The notes beneath the pieces are model-generated. The model did no database searches, had not been told where the DNA came from, and worked only from the letters and a program-made list of their open reading frames with translations. A DNA stretch of 64,000 nt, from assembly GCA_050258755.1 (NCBI GenBank), contig JBLMZI010000006.1:372001-436000 (forward strand). Reading direction: 5' to 3'. This DNA is from JBLMZI01 sp050258755. GTDB lineage: Bacteria; Bacillota; Syntrophomonadia; Syntrophomonadales; DTU052. Below, piece by piece: positions 44,413 to 53,486 of this stretch (positions are counted from its first letter, which is position 1; the number at the start of each line of letters is the position of its first letter). Position numbers and translations under genes: made by a program.

Positions 44413-45495
44413 TTAACGGGCAGCCGAGACCACGAGCAGCCGGTCCCGGGCTTCATCCCCGTCCAATTGCGCCTTTAATCGTTCGATGGCCTCAACCGGT
44501 TCCGGCTCAACCCCGTAGAGACAGGCCAGGTAATAACTGACGAAATCCCCCAGATAACACAGGCTGTACAGTCTTGCCATTCTCGATTTTCCGCTGGCCT
44601 GCACCTGGCAGACTGACTTGACCCGATGGCCGATAATATCGAGTGTTGCTTTAATCCTTTTTTTAATTTGTTCGCTTTCGGTCCCGTCTTCCAGGACCAC
44701 TATCGTCATTTGCTCCAAAACGGTATCGGGTTTCACAAAGCCTGCAATTTCGTTGTGGTCCAATTCCGGGAAGCAGTTATGATAAGCTGGCGCCTTTCCG
44801 TTTTCGTTAATCTGCCCTTTCCATCGCATACCGGCCACTTCGGCGGCGATGCCGCTGCTCCAGATCACCGGCAAATTCCCCTGTAAAGCCCGTGCAATTT
44901 GGAATGCCCGGTTGTGAAACAGGTCGAAAGACGGGATCAATTCCTCCCGCATCTCGCGCAAAATCCCCACAGTCTCGGCCAGGTCCGTCCGCATGCCGCA
45001 AAGAAATCCCATATCATCAAGGATGCAGGCAATGGCCGAGAGTAAAAACCCATTCGCAGCTCTTGGCGGCAGCCCCCCTGGAACCAGAAAACAAGGAACG
45101 CCGTTTCGGTGGCAAAACGCGTGCAGCTTCCCGCCGGTTGTAACCGCGGCGACCCGCGCGCCGCGCTTTACGGCCGTCGTGTACGCGGTAAGCGTTTCTT
45201 CCGTATTTCCTGAATAACTCACTGCAATCACCAGGGTGTTACGGTCCACATAAGCCGGAATCCGGTAATCGCGAACCACCATCACCGGAACCGGGCACGA
45301 TTCCATGGCACAGCACCGGATCATCTCCCCGCCGATCGCGGAACCCCCCATGCCGATAATCAGGACTTTGTCGATCTGACGGTCCGGATCGTGCACCGCC
45401 GCATAGGATTGTTTCAGCCCGTACTCAATCTGGTCCGGCAGTGAATAGATGTATCGAACCATCCCCGAATTCTTTCCCCATTCCGCCATTTCCAT
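44413..45495 (-). CDS. Bifunctional phosphoglucose/phosphomannose isomerase
   Basis: This 360-residue SIS-domain isomerase connects fructose-6-phosphate with glucose- and mannose-6-phosphate, feeding manB/manC. The sugar-isomerase motifs are LIIGMGGSAIGGEM and AVSYSGNTEETLTAYT; the C-terminal half has INENGKAPAYHNCFPELDHN with the expected catalytic Glu and His. The ATG at 45495 has AAGGAG 9 bp upstream; the frame continues about 107 codons further but that part is unlike the family. Its position between galE and two GT4 genes confirms the role in sugar-nucleotide supply. Confidence 0.88.
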   Translation of the reverse strand: MEMAEWGKNSGMVRYIYSLPDQIEYGLKQSYAAVHDPDRQIDKVLIIGMGGSAIGGEMIRCCAMESCPVPVMVVRDYRIPAYVDRNTLVIAVSYSGNTEETLTAYTTAVKRGARVAAVTTGGKLHAFCHRNGVPCFLVPGGLPPRAANGFLLSAIACILDDMGFLCGMRTDLAETVGILREMREELIPSFDLFHNRAFQIARALQGNLPVIWSSGIAAEVAGMRWKGQINENGKAPAYHNCFPELDHNEIAGFVKPDTVLEQMTIVVLEDGTESEQIKKRIKATLDIIGHRVKSVCQVQASGKSRMARLYSLCYLGDFVSYYLACLYGVEPEPVEAIERLKAQLDGDEARDRLLVVSAAR

Positions 45496-45521
45496 GTTTC
45501 TAATCTCCTTACGTTCTGCTT

Positions 45522-46679
45522 TTATTCGCCGCTGGCGATTCGCCCGCGGTTTTGAAACGCCTGCCATTTGTCCTGCACAAAACCGTCGATTTCGCGTCTG
45601 AACCGGTCCCGGCTGAATCGTTCGGCGTTCTGCCGCAGTATTTCGGGTTGGAAACGTCCTTCCCACCGTACAAACTGTTCCACCGCCTGAACCAGGTGTT
45701 CCATCGTTTGTTCCGGAAACAAGATGCCGGTTGCCCGATCCCAATGATGGCCGTCCGCCGGGATCACGGTTTCTCGCACACCGCCCTTTCCGAAAGCAAT
45801 CACCGGAGTCCCGCAAGCCTGCGCTTCGACCGGCACAATCCCGAAATCCTCGTCAGCCGCGAAGATGAGCGCCCGAGCGTTCGCCAGCAGCGTATTGACG
45901 GCATTGTTGTCTTGATAACCAAGGAACTCGATATTTTTGCCGCCCAGGCTTCTGCACCAATTCAACTGGGGCCCGTCTCCAACCACCTTCAGCGGAAGAC
46001 CAAGCCGGTTAAACGCCTGGACCACCATATCCGCTTTTTTATAGGGCACGATTCTTGACAGGAACAAAAAATATTCCTCTTTTCGGCTTTGGACTTGAAA
46101 GCGAGCCGTATCGACCGGCGGGTGAATGACAACCGCAGGCCGCCGGTAAGTTCGCCAGATCCGCTCCGCGGTATAATTCGAATTGGCGATAAAATGGTCC
46201 ACCCGGTTAGCCGTCTGGATATCCCAGATTCTGAGGTAATGCAAAGCCGCACGTGCCAGCACCGACTTTACCCCGCTGGTCAGGTTGTGCTCCGCCAGAT
46301 ACCGGTTGGTGAGGTCCCAGGCATAGCGCACCGGCGTGTGGCAGTAACAGATATGCAGCTGGTCCGCGCGGGTGAGCACGCCTTTGGCGGCGCAATGACT
46401 GCCGGACAATATCACATCATAATCAGAGACATCCAACTGCTCGACTGCCAACGGAAAAAACGGCAGAAAACTGCGGTATCGCTGGTCCGCTTTCCGAATT
46501 CGCTGGATCCGGGATGCAATAATTTGATTTGGATCAAACCCCATTTTTTCGGCGCTTTTCGCCTCGTAAACCAGCGTGTACAGCGGTGCTTCGGGCCAGA
46601 TCTCGTGAAACACCTGAAGGCAGCTTTCCGCCCCCCCCAGACTCACCAGCCAGTCATGAATCAGCGCGATATTCATCAT
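45522..46679 (-). CDS. Glycosyltransferase family 4 (mannosyltransferase-like)
   Basis: This 385-residue GT-B enzyme begins MNIALIHDWLVSLGGAESCL and contains ICYCHTPVRYAWDLTNRYL, typical of WbaZ-like mannosyltransferases of O-antigen or capsule loci. The donor-binding half has FLSRIVPYKKADMVVQAF and an E-x7-E motif in EDFGIVPVEAQACGTPVI. GDP-mannose is the likely donor given manB/manC in the operon. It follows the other GT4 gene by only 2 bp, with a GGGGAG ribosome site inside the upstream coding end. Confidence 0.87.
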   Translation of the reverse strand: MMNIALIHDWLVSLGGAESCLQVFHEIWPEAPLYTLVYEAKSAEKMGFDPNQIIASRIQRIRKADQRYRSFLPFFPLAVEQLDVSDYDVILSGSHCAAKGVLTRADQLHICYCHTPVRYAWDLTNRYLAEHNLTSGVKSVLARAALHYLRIWDIQTANRVDHFIANSNYTAERIWRTYRRPAVVIHPPVDTARFQVQSRKEEYFLFLSRIVPYKKADMVVQAFNRLGLPLKVVGDGPQLNWCRSLGGKNIEFLGYQDNNAVNTLLANARALIFAADEDFGIVPVEAQACGTPVIAFGKGGVRETVIPADGHHWDRATGILFPEQTMEHLVQAVEQFVRWEGRFQPEILRQNAERFSRDRFRREIDGFVQDKWQAFQNRGRIASGE

Positions 46680-46681
46680 TT

Positions 46682-47863
46682 TTACTCCCCACTGTTTCTG
46701 TGTGAAAACCTGGCGGCGTCCTGAGGGCCAGCCGGCTTCTCTGTTGCGCCGGAAACCGATTGATGGATCCGGCAGAGGCGTTTGGTCTCAGCCAGGAATC
46801 GGTCGGCGGCAGAATACCAGGTGTACCGGGAAACCCGCTGCAACCCCGCAAGGCGGAGCCTTTTGCGAAGCATCTCGTCACCCGCCATTCTGAACAAGGC
46901 TTCGGCAATTTCCCGGGTCTTATGCGGATCGAAGAAGAATCCGGCCGATCCGACCACTTCCGGGATCGAAGCCGTGTTGGACACCGCCACCGGCGTTCCG
47001 CAGGCCATGGCTTCCAGCGGCGGAATGCCAAATCCCTCGTAAAACGAAGGGAAAATAAAGAACAAAGCTCCGGCATACAACGCTGGCAGATCCTCATCTT
47101 CCACGTGGCCCAGCGTCAAAACCCCTTTGGGTGTCAGCATTTCGCCGGAGTTTTCAGCAAACGGGCCGCCGGCCGCGCCGGCCAGGACCAGCTGAACCTC
47201 TGAAGGCCAACCGGGATCAGTAAAGACGGCATTCCAGGCCTTCAGGAGTCCCGCGCGGTTTTTATTCGGGTTTCTTGATGAAACCGAGAGCGCATAACGG
47301 TCTGGAAGCCCAAGCTTCTCCCGTACCTTTTGGATGTTTTCCGGCTTTACCGGGTAAAACTGCGCGTCAACGCCAGCGGGCACGATAGCCACAGACGATT
47401 TCGGAATCCTTAATACCGCCGCAATTTCGGTCCGAGAAAACGCACTCGGGGTTGTGATTCCCCAAACCCTTCGCACCAACAGCGGAATCAACAACCGGTA
47501 CCAGATCCTGAAAGACCGGCTGTACCCCGCCGGGTGGCGCCAAACCGAAACATCGTGCAGCGTCACAATCTGACTTCGCACCCATAGCGGGCCGGTATTC
47601 GCCGGGGACCAAAGCACTTCGGCCCCCGAGCGCCTGAACATGCCGGGAAGGACCAACTGCTCCCACCGGTGCCCATCAAGCGTATTTGTGCTTCGATAGA
47701 TTCGGCATCCATGAAAGTCCGGCCGGCTCAGGCTGCCCGGAGCCAGCAGGATCACGTTTTCCGGCCCCAACTCTTCAATCAGTTCGGTTGTGATTCCCAT
47801 CGCGTACCGCTGCACACCCGTAACCGGCTGGGTAAGAAACCTTGCATTAACCGCAATTTTCAT
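46682..47863 (-). CDS. Glycosyltransferase family 4
   Basis: This 393-residue GT-B glycosyltransferase has N-terminal NARFLTQPVTGVQRYAMGI and the donor domain YALSVSSRNPNKNRAGLLKA and FPSFYEGFGIPPLEAMACGT (E-x7-E). The first motif is common in GT4 enzymes of capsule and O-antigen synthesis; donor and linkage cannot be read from sequence. ATG 47863 is chosen over the preceding TTG. It lies between the polymerase-like gene and the second GT4 gene in one leftward operon. Confidence 0.87.
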   Translation of the reverse strand: MKIAVNARFLTQPVTGVQRYAMGITTELIEELGPENVILLAPGSLSRPDFHGCRIYRSTNTLDGHRWEQLVLPGMFRRSGAEVLWSPANTGPLWVRSQIVTLHDVSVWRHPAGYSRSFRIWYRLLIPLLVRRVWGITTPSAFSRTEIAAVLRIPKSSVAIVPAGVDAQFYPVKPENIQKVREKLGLPDRYALSVSSRNPNKNRAGLLKAWNAVFTDPGWPSEVQLVLAGAAGGPFAENSGEMLTPKGVLTLGHVEDEDLPALYAGALFFIFPSFYEGFGIPPLEAMACGTPVAVSNTASIPEVVGSAGFFFDPHKTREIAEALFRMAGDEMLRKRLRLAGLQRVSRYTWYSAADRFLAETKRLCRIHQSVSGATEKPAGPQDAARFSHRNSGE

Positions 47864-47921
47864 CAACTTTCAGCCATCCTTATACTTGGAAATCGGGCGA
47901 TTTAAAAGGCTCCGGGCCTCA

Positions 47922-49265
47922 TCACCCCGCCGGAATCATACCGGTTTTTAGCGATTCTCCGGTTTGAACTCGTTTTTTCGCCGGGATCGACAGGGCGATA
48001 AAAGCCCACAGCAGAAAACCGCCGTAGAGAATCCACCAGAAATGAACCCAGTATTCCGACCGCCCCCACACAAACATCCAGGCGCAGCCGATCAGACCAT
48101 AGCCCGGAAACACCCGTGACAGGCTATAAATGATCAGCATCAGACTGACGGTCAATAACGCAAAAACGGGAATACAGAAATCCCGGCTGTAATAATAGGC
48201 CTCAGCCACGGGAAAAGCGCCATAGCTGACATCTGACAGCGCGGCCGCGGAAAACGCCGCACCGACCTCTTCAACCGGCGTCATGCGCAGGAAGGCCGGG
48301 ACCAGCATCTGGCTGGCGCTCAAAAACGTGCGGTCAATCGTGAAGGGGAACTGAACCGCGGAAAACAGAATGTATTGTGGAAGAATCACTTCATGGAACG
48401 TTTCCGCCAATCCCGGCTTGGCTGCGGCCCCGGCATCCCCGGCAACCTGGTTATCCCGGATAATCGGAAACAGAAACATCACCAAAATCACCAGATAAAT
48501 CGGCAGCTTGTTCCAACCGAGCCGAAGGTAGATCATGATGCCAATTATCAGGATCACCATCAGTTCTTTCCGGGCGCCAACCAGCGAAAACGGAATCCAA
48601 TACAGCAGCAGCGCAGGGATCAGCAGCCAAAGGGTTTCCCGTCGTTTCGGGCAAACCATTGCCCGGACCGCGATCACGATTGTTAAAGAAATTGCGATGA
48701 GCTGGTAGTTATGCGCTCTGGTCGCCCAAATCATGGCCGCGTATTCCCGCCGGGATCCGGACAGGATGTTCTCCCAGCCGATCGACTGGCACTGATAGAG
48801 ATTAATCAACCCGAACATCGCCATCAACCCACCCAGGACCAGCACGTTGGACAGGGTCATTTCCCGAACCGCGATTAAAAACGCGTCTACGCAGCCTTTC
48901 AACCAGCTGCCCCAGCGAATCGGCACCAGCATCAGCAGCAGGCCGGTCAGGAAAATTCCCTTTATCGTCATTTCAGTGGACTGGTAAATGGTATCTGCAA
49001 AAGGAAACGGCGGGTAGAGCAAATTGAAGTACTCAAAAGCGATATAGGCAGATGTGCCGTATGCCGTCAGGACCAGCAGGAGCAAAGTAATGATCCGGCA
49101 CTCTTTCCAGACTGCGAGGTTAACCAGCCCGATGGCGTACAAAAGGCCGGTTCCGAGATTAAGATAAACCGCGGGATCAGGAAACAGCGGCTCCGCGGCC
49201 AAGTACATTGCGACCATCAAGGCTTCTACGAGGCCGAATACGATTTGTTGAGACAGCTTTTCCAT
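47922..49265 (-). CDS. Polysaccharide polymerase-like (Wzy-type) membrane protein
   Basis: This 447-residue protein has about 10-12 membrane segments and one large loop near residues 290-360 (DNQVAGDAGAAAKPG, then FTIDRTFLSASQMLVPAF), the layout of O-antigen/capsule polymerases. Sequence conservation in this class is low, so the call rests on topology, loop motifs (RAHNYQLIAIS, SLVGARKELMVI) and position among glycosyltransferase genes. The ATG at 49265 has an AGGGAGA site; the gene overlaps the end of the GT2 gene by 40 bp. It would join lipid-linked repeat units outside the membrane. Confidence 0.65.
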   Translation of the reverse strand: MEKLSQQIVFGLVEALMVAMYLAAEPLFPDPAVYLNLGTGLLYAIGLVNLAVWKECRIITLLLLVLTAYGTSAYIAFEYFNLLYPPFPFADTIYQSTEMTIKGIFLTGLLLMLVPIRWGSWLKGCVDAFLIAVREMTLSNVLVLGGLMAMFGLINLYQCQSIGWENILSGSRREYAAMIWATRAHNYQLIAISLTIVIAVRAMVCPKRRETLWLLIPALLLYWIPFSLVGARKELMVILIIGIMIYLRLGWNKLPIYLVILVMFLFPIIRDNQVAGDAGAAAKPGLAETFHEVILPQYILFSAVQFPFTIDRTFLSASQMLVPAFLRMTPVEEVGAAFSAAALSDVSYGAFPVAEAYYYSRDFCIPVFALLTVSLMLIIYSLSRVFPGYGLIGCAWMFVWGRSEYWVHFWWILYGGFLLWAFIALSIPAKKRVQTGESLKTGMIPAG

Positions 49266-50092
49266 CCGTACAGTCTCCCTTTGAACACATAGCGATAGTA
49301 ATCCCGCCGGGCTGGGTTTCGTTTCAGGGCCTGCAGCACTGCGCCGCCCAGCGGCCGCAGCAGGAAATAATAAAAATACCACCTCGGGTATTGATGGTTT
49401 CGCATCACATACCCCATTCCAGCCGCATAGGAAAAAGCCCGTTCGGCCAGATACGCCTGATTATGGATTACATCCGGATGATAGACCTGAAAGGCCGGTG
49501 AATAATACAGCGAAAATCCCATGCCTATCGCACGAAGCGGATAGTCGACATCTTCCGCCGAACCCCATGGGGTTCCCGATCCGAGTCCCAGTTTTTCGTT
49601 AAAACCACCGACCCGATTGACAACTTCCCGGCGGAAAAACAGGGTGTTCGAGTTGGTGCGGGTCCAGATATTCATCCGGGTAATCCGCCCGCCGGTTTCC
49701 GAAAACCGACCGATGGTCGTAATTCCCCGCTCATCGGTCGGGCGGCCGCAGAGTCCGTCCATTTCCGGATGGGCGTTAAACCAACTCACCAGTTCCGCAA
49801 GGAGCGCCGGCTGGTACCAGCAGTCATCGTCCGGGAAACCGACAATGTCGCCGGTGATGTGTTTCAGACCCGCATTCCTTGCCCGGGACAAACCCCTCGC
49901 CGAGCGGATGTGCCGGATCGGAAACAGCTTTTGATACCGTTCAATCATAGGCTGTAACCGGTCATCGGGATTCTGATCCACGACGATCACTTCGAAGTTC
50001 CGGTAACGCTGCAGGTCCAGCGCGAAAAAGAACCGTTCCAATTCGCGGGTATTGTTGACCGTTGCCAGAATCAAAGAGACTTTCAAATCCAC
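49226..50092 (-). CDS. Glycosyltransferase family 2
   Basis: This 288-residue GT-A enzyme has the N-terminal fold VSLILATVNNTRELERFFFA, the metal-binding triad in VGFPDDDCWYQPALL, and the acceptor-side motif SAEDVDYPLRAIGMG, with a basic C-terminus that may sit at the membrane. It adds one sugar to the repeat unit; donor unknown. GTG 50092 with GGGGGAT is used. It overlaps the polymerase gene by 40 bp, an unusually long but believable same-strand overlap, because both family ends are intact. Confidence 0.88.
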   Translation of the reverse strand: MDLKVSLILATVNNTRELERFFFALDLQRYRNFEVIVVDQNPDDRLQPMIERYQKLFPIRHIRSARGLSRARNAGLKHITGDIVGFPDDDCWYQPALLAELVSWFNAHPEMDGLCGRPTDERGITTIGRFSETGGRITRMNIWTRTNSNTLFFRREVVNRVGGFNEKLGLGSGTPWGSAEDVDYPLRAIGMGFSLYYSPAFQVYHPDVIHNQAYLAERAFSYAAGMGYVMRNHQYPRWYFYYFLLRPLGGAVLQALKRNPARRDYYRYVFKGRLYGWKSCLNKSYSAS

Positions 50093-50118
50093 TATCCCCC
50101 GTTTCCCGATTCATCCGG

Positions 50119-50823
50119 CTATTTGGCAAGTCTTATCCCCTGGGCGAATTTCTTGAAATAATCGTAGTTTCGGACATATTTTACGTACTCCCGTTTTCCG
50201 ACCTGATTCATAATGGCCCCGAGAACGTTTGCATTGGCCTTTTCCAGCTGGTTTTTGGCCCGGTTCATGGACTTCAGGCTGGTCGAGCCAATTTGTGCGA
50301 TCATCAGGGTTCCATCGGTCCTGGAAGCCACCAGCGCCCCGTCCACAACGCTCATCAGGGCAGGTGTATCAAAGATGACAAAATCGAACTGATTTTTAAC
50401 TTCGTTTGTAAGCGTTTCAAACCGGGCCGAACATAGCTGCTCAATCGGATTGCCCTTGCTCTGGCCGCAGGCAAGGTAGGTCAAATTCGGGATATTCGAC
50501 ACGCTCAAGGCCTCCCGGAAACCAACGTAACCGTCGATGAAGTCACAGAGGCCGGCGGGGGCCTCCTGGCTGAGCCGTTTGCACTTTCCGGGCTTGCGCA
50601 GGTCCGCGTCGACCAGCAGTGTTTTCCATCCAGACCGTGCCATGGAGATGGCCAGATTGATGGCTGTAGTCGTTTTGCCGACCTGCGGGCTGCAGCTGGT
50701 AATGGTCACGGTTTTTACCGAATCCTGCGTATTCTTAAAGTGAATGTTGGCGGTCAGCAGCGCGTAAGCATCCCGAACCGCGAGACTTTCCTCGTCATAG
50801 ACCTTGAATTCTTTTGTCTGCAT
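50119..50823 (-). CDS. CpsD/CapB-type bacterial tyrosine kinase
   Basis: This 234-residue cytoplasmic BY-kinase has Walker A SCSPQVGKTTTAINLA, Walker A' LLVDADLRKPGK and Walker B FVIFDTPAL. The C-terminus carries four Tyr residues (REYVKYVRNYDYF), which may be the autophosphorylated cluster. As in Gram-positive capsule loci it is encoded separately from its membrane activator (the Wzz-like protein 11 bp upstream). It regulates chain length or assembly through cycles of phosphorylation. ATG 50823 has TAAGGAG upstream. No tyrosine phosphatase gene (CpsB) is in view. Confidence 0.9.
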   Translation of the reverse strand: MQTKEFKVYDEESLAVRDAYALLTANIHFKNTQDSVKTVTITSCSPQVGKTTTAINLAISMARSGWKTLLVDADLRKPGKCKRLSQEAPAGLCDFIDGYVGFREALSVSNIPNLTYLACGQSKGNPIEQLCSARFETLTNEVKNQFDFVIFDTPALMSVVDGALVASRTDGTLMIAQIGSTSLKSMNRAKNQLEKANANVLGAIMNQVGKREYVKYVRNYDYFKKFAQGIRLAK

Positions 50824-50834
50824 TTGGTTTCTCC

Positions 50835-51509
50835 TTACCGGATTGAGAGTTCAGGAATAATTCCAATGACCGGCAGCGCGACAGCTTTTTCGATGTCTTC
50901 CGCCGAACGAACGGTGGAATCGAACAAGGCCGCGAAATACACCATCAAGAGACCGAATGCCAGCCCGCCCAACAGGCCCAGCGCGATTTGGTTCAACATT
51001 CGGTTAGGCAGCGGCGCCCGCGGCACCGAGGCTTTGTCAAGAATGCCAATGCTGTTGCTGCCGGTCAGCTCGTTCACCTTTTCCACAATCACCGTGCTTG
51101 TGGTGTCGGTAATCAGAGCCGCAGTCCGGGGATCTGCCCAAATTGCGCTAACGGTAATGGTTGGCGTATCCTTTGTCGCCGAAACCTTGACGACCGCGTT
51201 CAGCATATCTTCGTTCAATCCTTTAATCCCCAGTCGGCGGACTACATCGGCTCGAACCGTCCGGCTTTGCATGATAACGCCGTAATCCTGGGCCATCTCC
51301 CGTCCAAGGCTGAGATCGTTGAAATCCAGCGGCTGTCCCGTCTGCAGGACCTTGTCCCGGTTCATGACAAACAGAAGGCTTTCCGAACGATATACCGGGG
51401 TTGAACTGGCATAAGCGAAATAGAAGGCCAGGCCGGCTCCGGCGATTCCGACCAGCAGGATCAGCCACCCATTACGCACAACAGCCTGAACCAATCGTTT
51501 GCTTTCCAT
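50835..51509 (-). CDS. Wzz/CapA-type chain-length and kinase-activator protein
   Basis: This 224-residue protein has two membrane segments (residues about 13-31 and 175-193) bracketing an external Wzz-type domain with MNRDKVLQTGQPLDFNDLSL; the Pro-rich sequence PRAPLPNRMLNQIALGLLGG before the second segment is the polysaccharide co-polymerase signature. It is the usual partner of the adjacent CpsD kinase. ATG 51509 has AAAGGAG upstream. The cytoplasmic tail is short, as in split Gram-positive pairs. Confidence 0.88.
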   Translation of the reverse strand: MESKRLVQAVVRNGWLILLVGIAGAGLAFYFAYASSTPVYRSESLLFVMNRDKVLQTGQPLDFNDLSLGREMAQDYGVIMQSRTVRADVVRRLGIKGLNEDMLNAVVKVSATKDTPTITVSAIWADPRTAALITDTTSTVIVEKVNELTGSNSIGILDKASVPRAPLPNRMLNQIALGLLGGLAFGLLMVYFAALFDSTVRSAEDIEKAVALPVIGIIPELSIR

Positions 51510-51522
51510 AACGGCTCCTTTC

Positions 51523-52662
51523 TTACCGAATACCGGTCACGACTTTTTGCCCGGTTGCCAGGCCGCTGATGACCTCAACCATGCCGTTTGCCGCAATGCC
51601 CCGTTCAATTTGCACACTCGAGATCCGCCCGTCTTTCAAAACGTCCACCAGGGTTTTTCCGACTTCTTCGCGGATTGCGCTTTCCGGAATCATCATGACG
51701 CTTGGCTTGGCAAGCTTTAACTGCACCGCCATCCGATGGTCAATCTCTAAATCCGGCTGTGCCGCACTGAATTTCATAAAGATCAAACTCGGCGATTTCT
51801 CCGCTTTGACATCCATTAGATCACCTGGATTCGGCTGGTACAGGCTGACGGGATAGGTCTGACCCCCGATCACGACCGCTGCCTGTTCGATATCTTCTAT
51901 GTAACGCGCGTTCGGTGTCGTCATCCGAAAACCCAGGTTTTTGGTCACTGCGATCTTCGCGATCAGGCGTCCGGGGGGAATCATCTCATTCGGCGACAGG
52001 GTTTCCACAAAGATGACAATTCCGTCGGCCGGAGCCCGCAGGACACGCTGGCTGAGCTTGTTCTGCAGTTTGCGCATGGTCTGTTTGTCCCGGCTGTAGT
52101 CAACCTGGGCCAACTGCAGTTCCCAAACTGCGTTCCGATGCTGACTGGAAGCCGAATCAAACCGGGCTTGCGCCTGCCGAAGTTCTTCACTGCCCTCCGG
52201 ACTCCAGTTTTTCGCATTATCCAGATCGCTTTTCGCCCGGTCCAAATTGGCCTTGGCGGTTTGAATGCTGTCGTTCAGCTGTTTCATCCGGATCGGCCAG
52301 CGATTCAGCGTCAACCGCTGGTCGGCGATCTGGTCGCTGACATCGATTGGCCGGATGATGGTCACCGCCTGCCCCTTTTTCACCGTGTCGCCTTCTTTGA
52401 CAAGCAGTTTGTCGAGCGGCCCGGCCAGGTTTGTATAGTACAAACTCATCGAATTGGTCGGTTTGACGTATCCAAAGCCGGAAATCGAGGCTACCAGATT
52501 CCCGACCGTAACTTCCGCAGTTTTAACGTCCCGGCCTGGCACCGTGGTGTTAACCGGCTTGGCGAGTGAATTCTCCAATCCGGAACATCCCGCCGCCGAA
52601 AAGAGCATAATTACCGCAATCAATGCCACCATTCTCCGTAAACTCCGATGTAACCCGCCCAT
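51523..52662 (-). CDS. HlyD-like periplasmic-adaptor-type lipoprotein
   Basis: This 379-residue lipoprotein has a signal peptide with lipobox SAAGC (Cys near residue 26), a barrel-sandwich part (VKEGDTVKKGQAVTI), a long coiled-coil hairpin (about residues 120-210) and C-terminal beta domains (IARGIAANG-like IERGIAANGMVEVISGLATG). This is the membrane-fusion protein architecture. No transporter is encoded directly next to it; the nearest is the ABC exporter two genes upstream at 53487-55202. Placement at the head of the capsule operon suggests envelope export. ATG 52662 has AGGAGG upstream. Confidence 0.82.
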   Translation of the reverse strand: MGGLHRSLRRMVALIAVIMLFSAAGCSGLENSLAKPVNTTVPGRDVKTAEVTVGNLVASISGFGYVKPTNSMSLYYTNLAGPLDKLLVKEGDTVKKGQAVTIIRPIDVSDQIADQRLTLNRWPIRMKQLNDSIQTAKANLDRAKSDLDNAKNWSPEGSEELRQAQARFDSASSQHRNAVWELQLAQVDYSRDKQTMRKLQNKLSQRVLRAPADGIVIFVETLSPNEMIPPGRLIAKIAVTKNLGFRMTTPNARYIEDIEQAAVVIGGQTYPVSLYQPNPGDLMDVKAEKSPSLIFMKFSAAQPDLEIDHRMAVQLKLAKPSVMMIPESAIREEVGKTLVDVLKDGRISSVQIERGIAANGMVEVISGLATGQKVVTGIR

Positions 52663-52764
52663 GATTTCTTATCCTCCTACTCTGGATTCTCACGCGACAG
52701 CGTTTGCGTCATTTCGCGAAACGCCGCTGCAAGTCAAAGTATACACAGAGCTTCCTGCGAAGTC

Positions 52765-52945
52765 TGTTATAATGTGTCGAGTTTGTAAAATTTTTACTTG
52801 TCGTGGAACGCCGGTAAAATGGTACTTTTCCCTGATTCGGGGTGGAAAAGGCAGGCGCGGTGGGCGGTTTTGGTTCCGGGGAAATCTGATAGCCAATGCC
52901 GTCAAACAGTGACGGGAAAGCCGCTTTATTCGGTTTTTTGAGGGG
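52765..52945 (+). ncRNA. Candidate small RNA between hlyD-like and vanZ-like genes
   Basis: On the plus strand an extended -10 (TG at 52765-52766, TATAAT at 52768-52773) is followed by about 160 nt rich in local pairing: a TTTTCC/GGAAAA-closed hairpin (about 52828-52851), a CCGTCA-AACAG-TGACGG hairpin (about 52901-52917), and a short AAGCCG/CGGTTT stem running into a T run near 52940. No plus-strand gene lies downstream. It could be a standalone RNA, or antisense to the leader of the leftward capsule operon. No known RNA family is recognised and the -35 is poor. Confidence 0.3.
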
Positions 52946-53462
52946 ATTCCAGCGCGCGGATTCGCGCTTTAAGCGACTGGATTCGCCGGTAAACCGCAAG
53001 CAGCAGCAGGACCAGAAAGATCCCGAGAACTGCCCCGCACCAATCAATATAAACATCGAACCATTGTGGGGAGCGCCCGGCCGAAAACTGCTGGTGATAC
53101 TCGTCGATATAGGCCATAAACGGTGCTAGCGCCGTCGACAGCAGGGCCGCCAGCCAGAGCCTGCGCACAAGGACGTAAAGCAAGGCTCCCAGGGCCATTC
53201 CCACAAAGGCGTATTCCGAAAAATGAGCCAGTGTTCTGATCATCTGGTTCAAGGTCACATACCAGAAGGTGTCTCCCGGATTAATCGTAAAATGAGCGGC
53301 GGCAAAGCGCATGATCACAGTGGTGATCCGCAGGCTTGAGGCATTCGATTCGACGATGTTCTGGGAGCTAAAATACCAGGTGAACCCGAACGCTGCGGCC
53401 AGTAAGGCCAACAGGCCCAGGATTGCGGTAATGCGGGCAGCGTCCATCCTGTTTCGGGGCAT
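52926..53462 (-). CDS. VanZ-like membrane protein
   Basis: This 178-residue protein has four membrane segments and the VanZ-like motifs RTLAHFSEYAFVGMALG and YIDEYHQQFSAGRSPQWFDV with DWCGAVLGIF. VanZ-like proteins occur next to cell-wall and capsule genes; their biochemical function is unresolved apart from low-level teicoplanin resistance in some. It lies between the ABC exporter (24-bp gap) and the capsule operon. The start ATG 53462 has only a modest ribosome site (AAAGGATGG). Confidence 0.85.
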   Translation of the reverse strand: MPRNRMDAARITAILGLLALLAAAFGFTWYFSSQNIVESNASSLRITTVIMRFAAAHFTINPGDTFWYVTLNQMIRTLAHFSEYAFVGMALGALLYVLVRRLWLAALLSTALAPFMAYIDEYHQQFSAGRSPQWFDVYIDWCGAVLGIFLVLLLLAVYRRIQSLKARIRALESPQKTE

Positions 53463-53486
53463 GGTTTCTTTCCATCCTTTCCTGGT

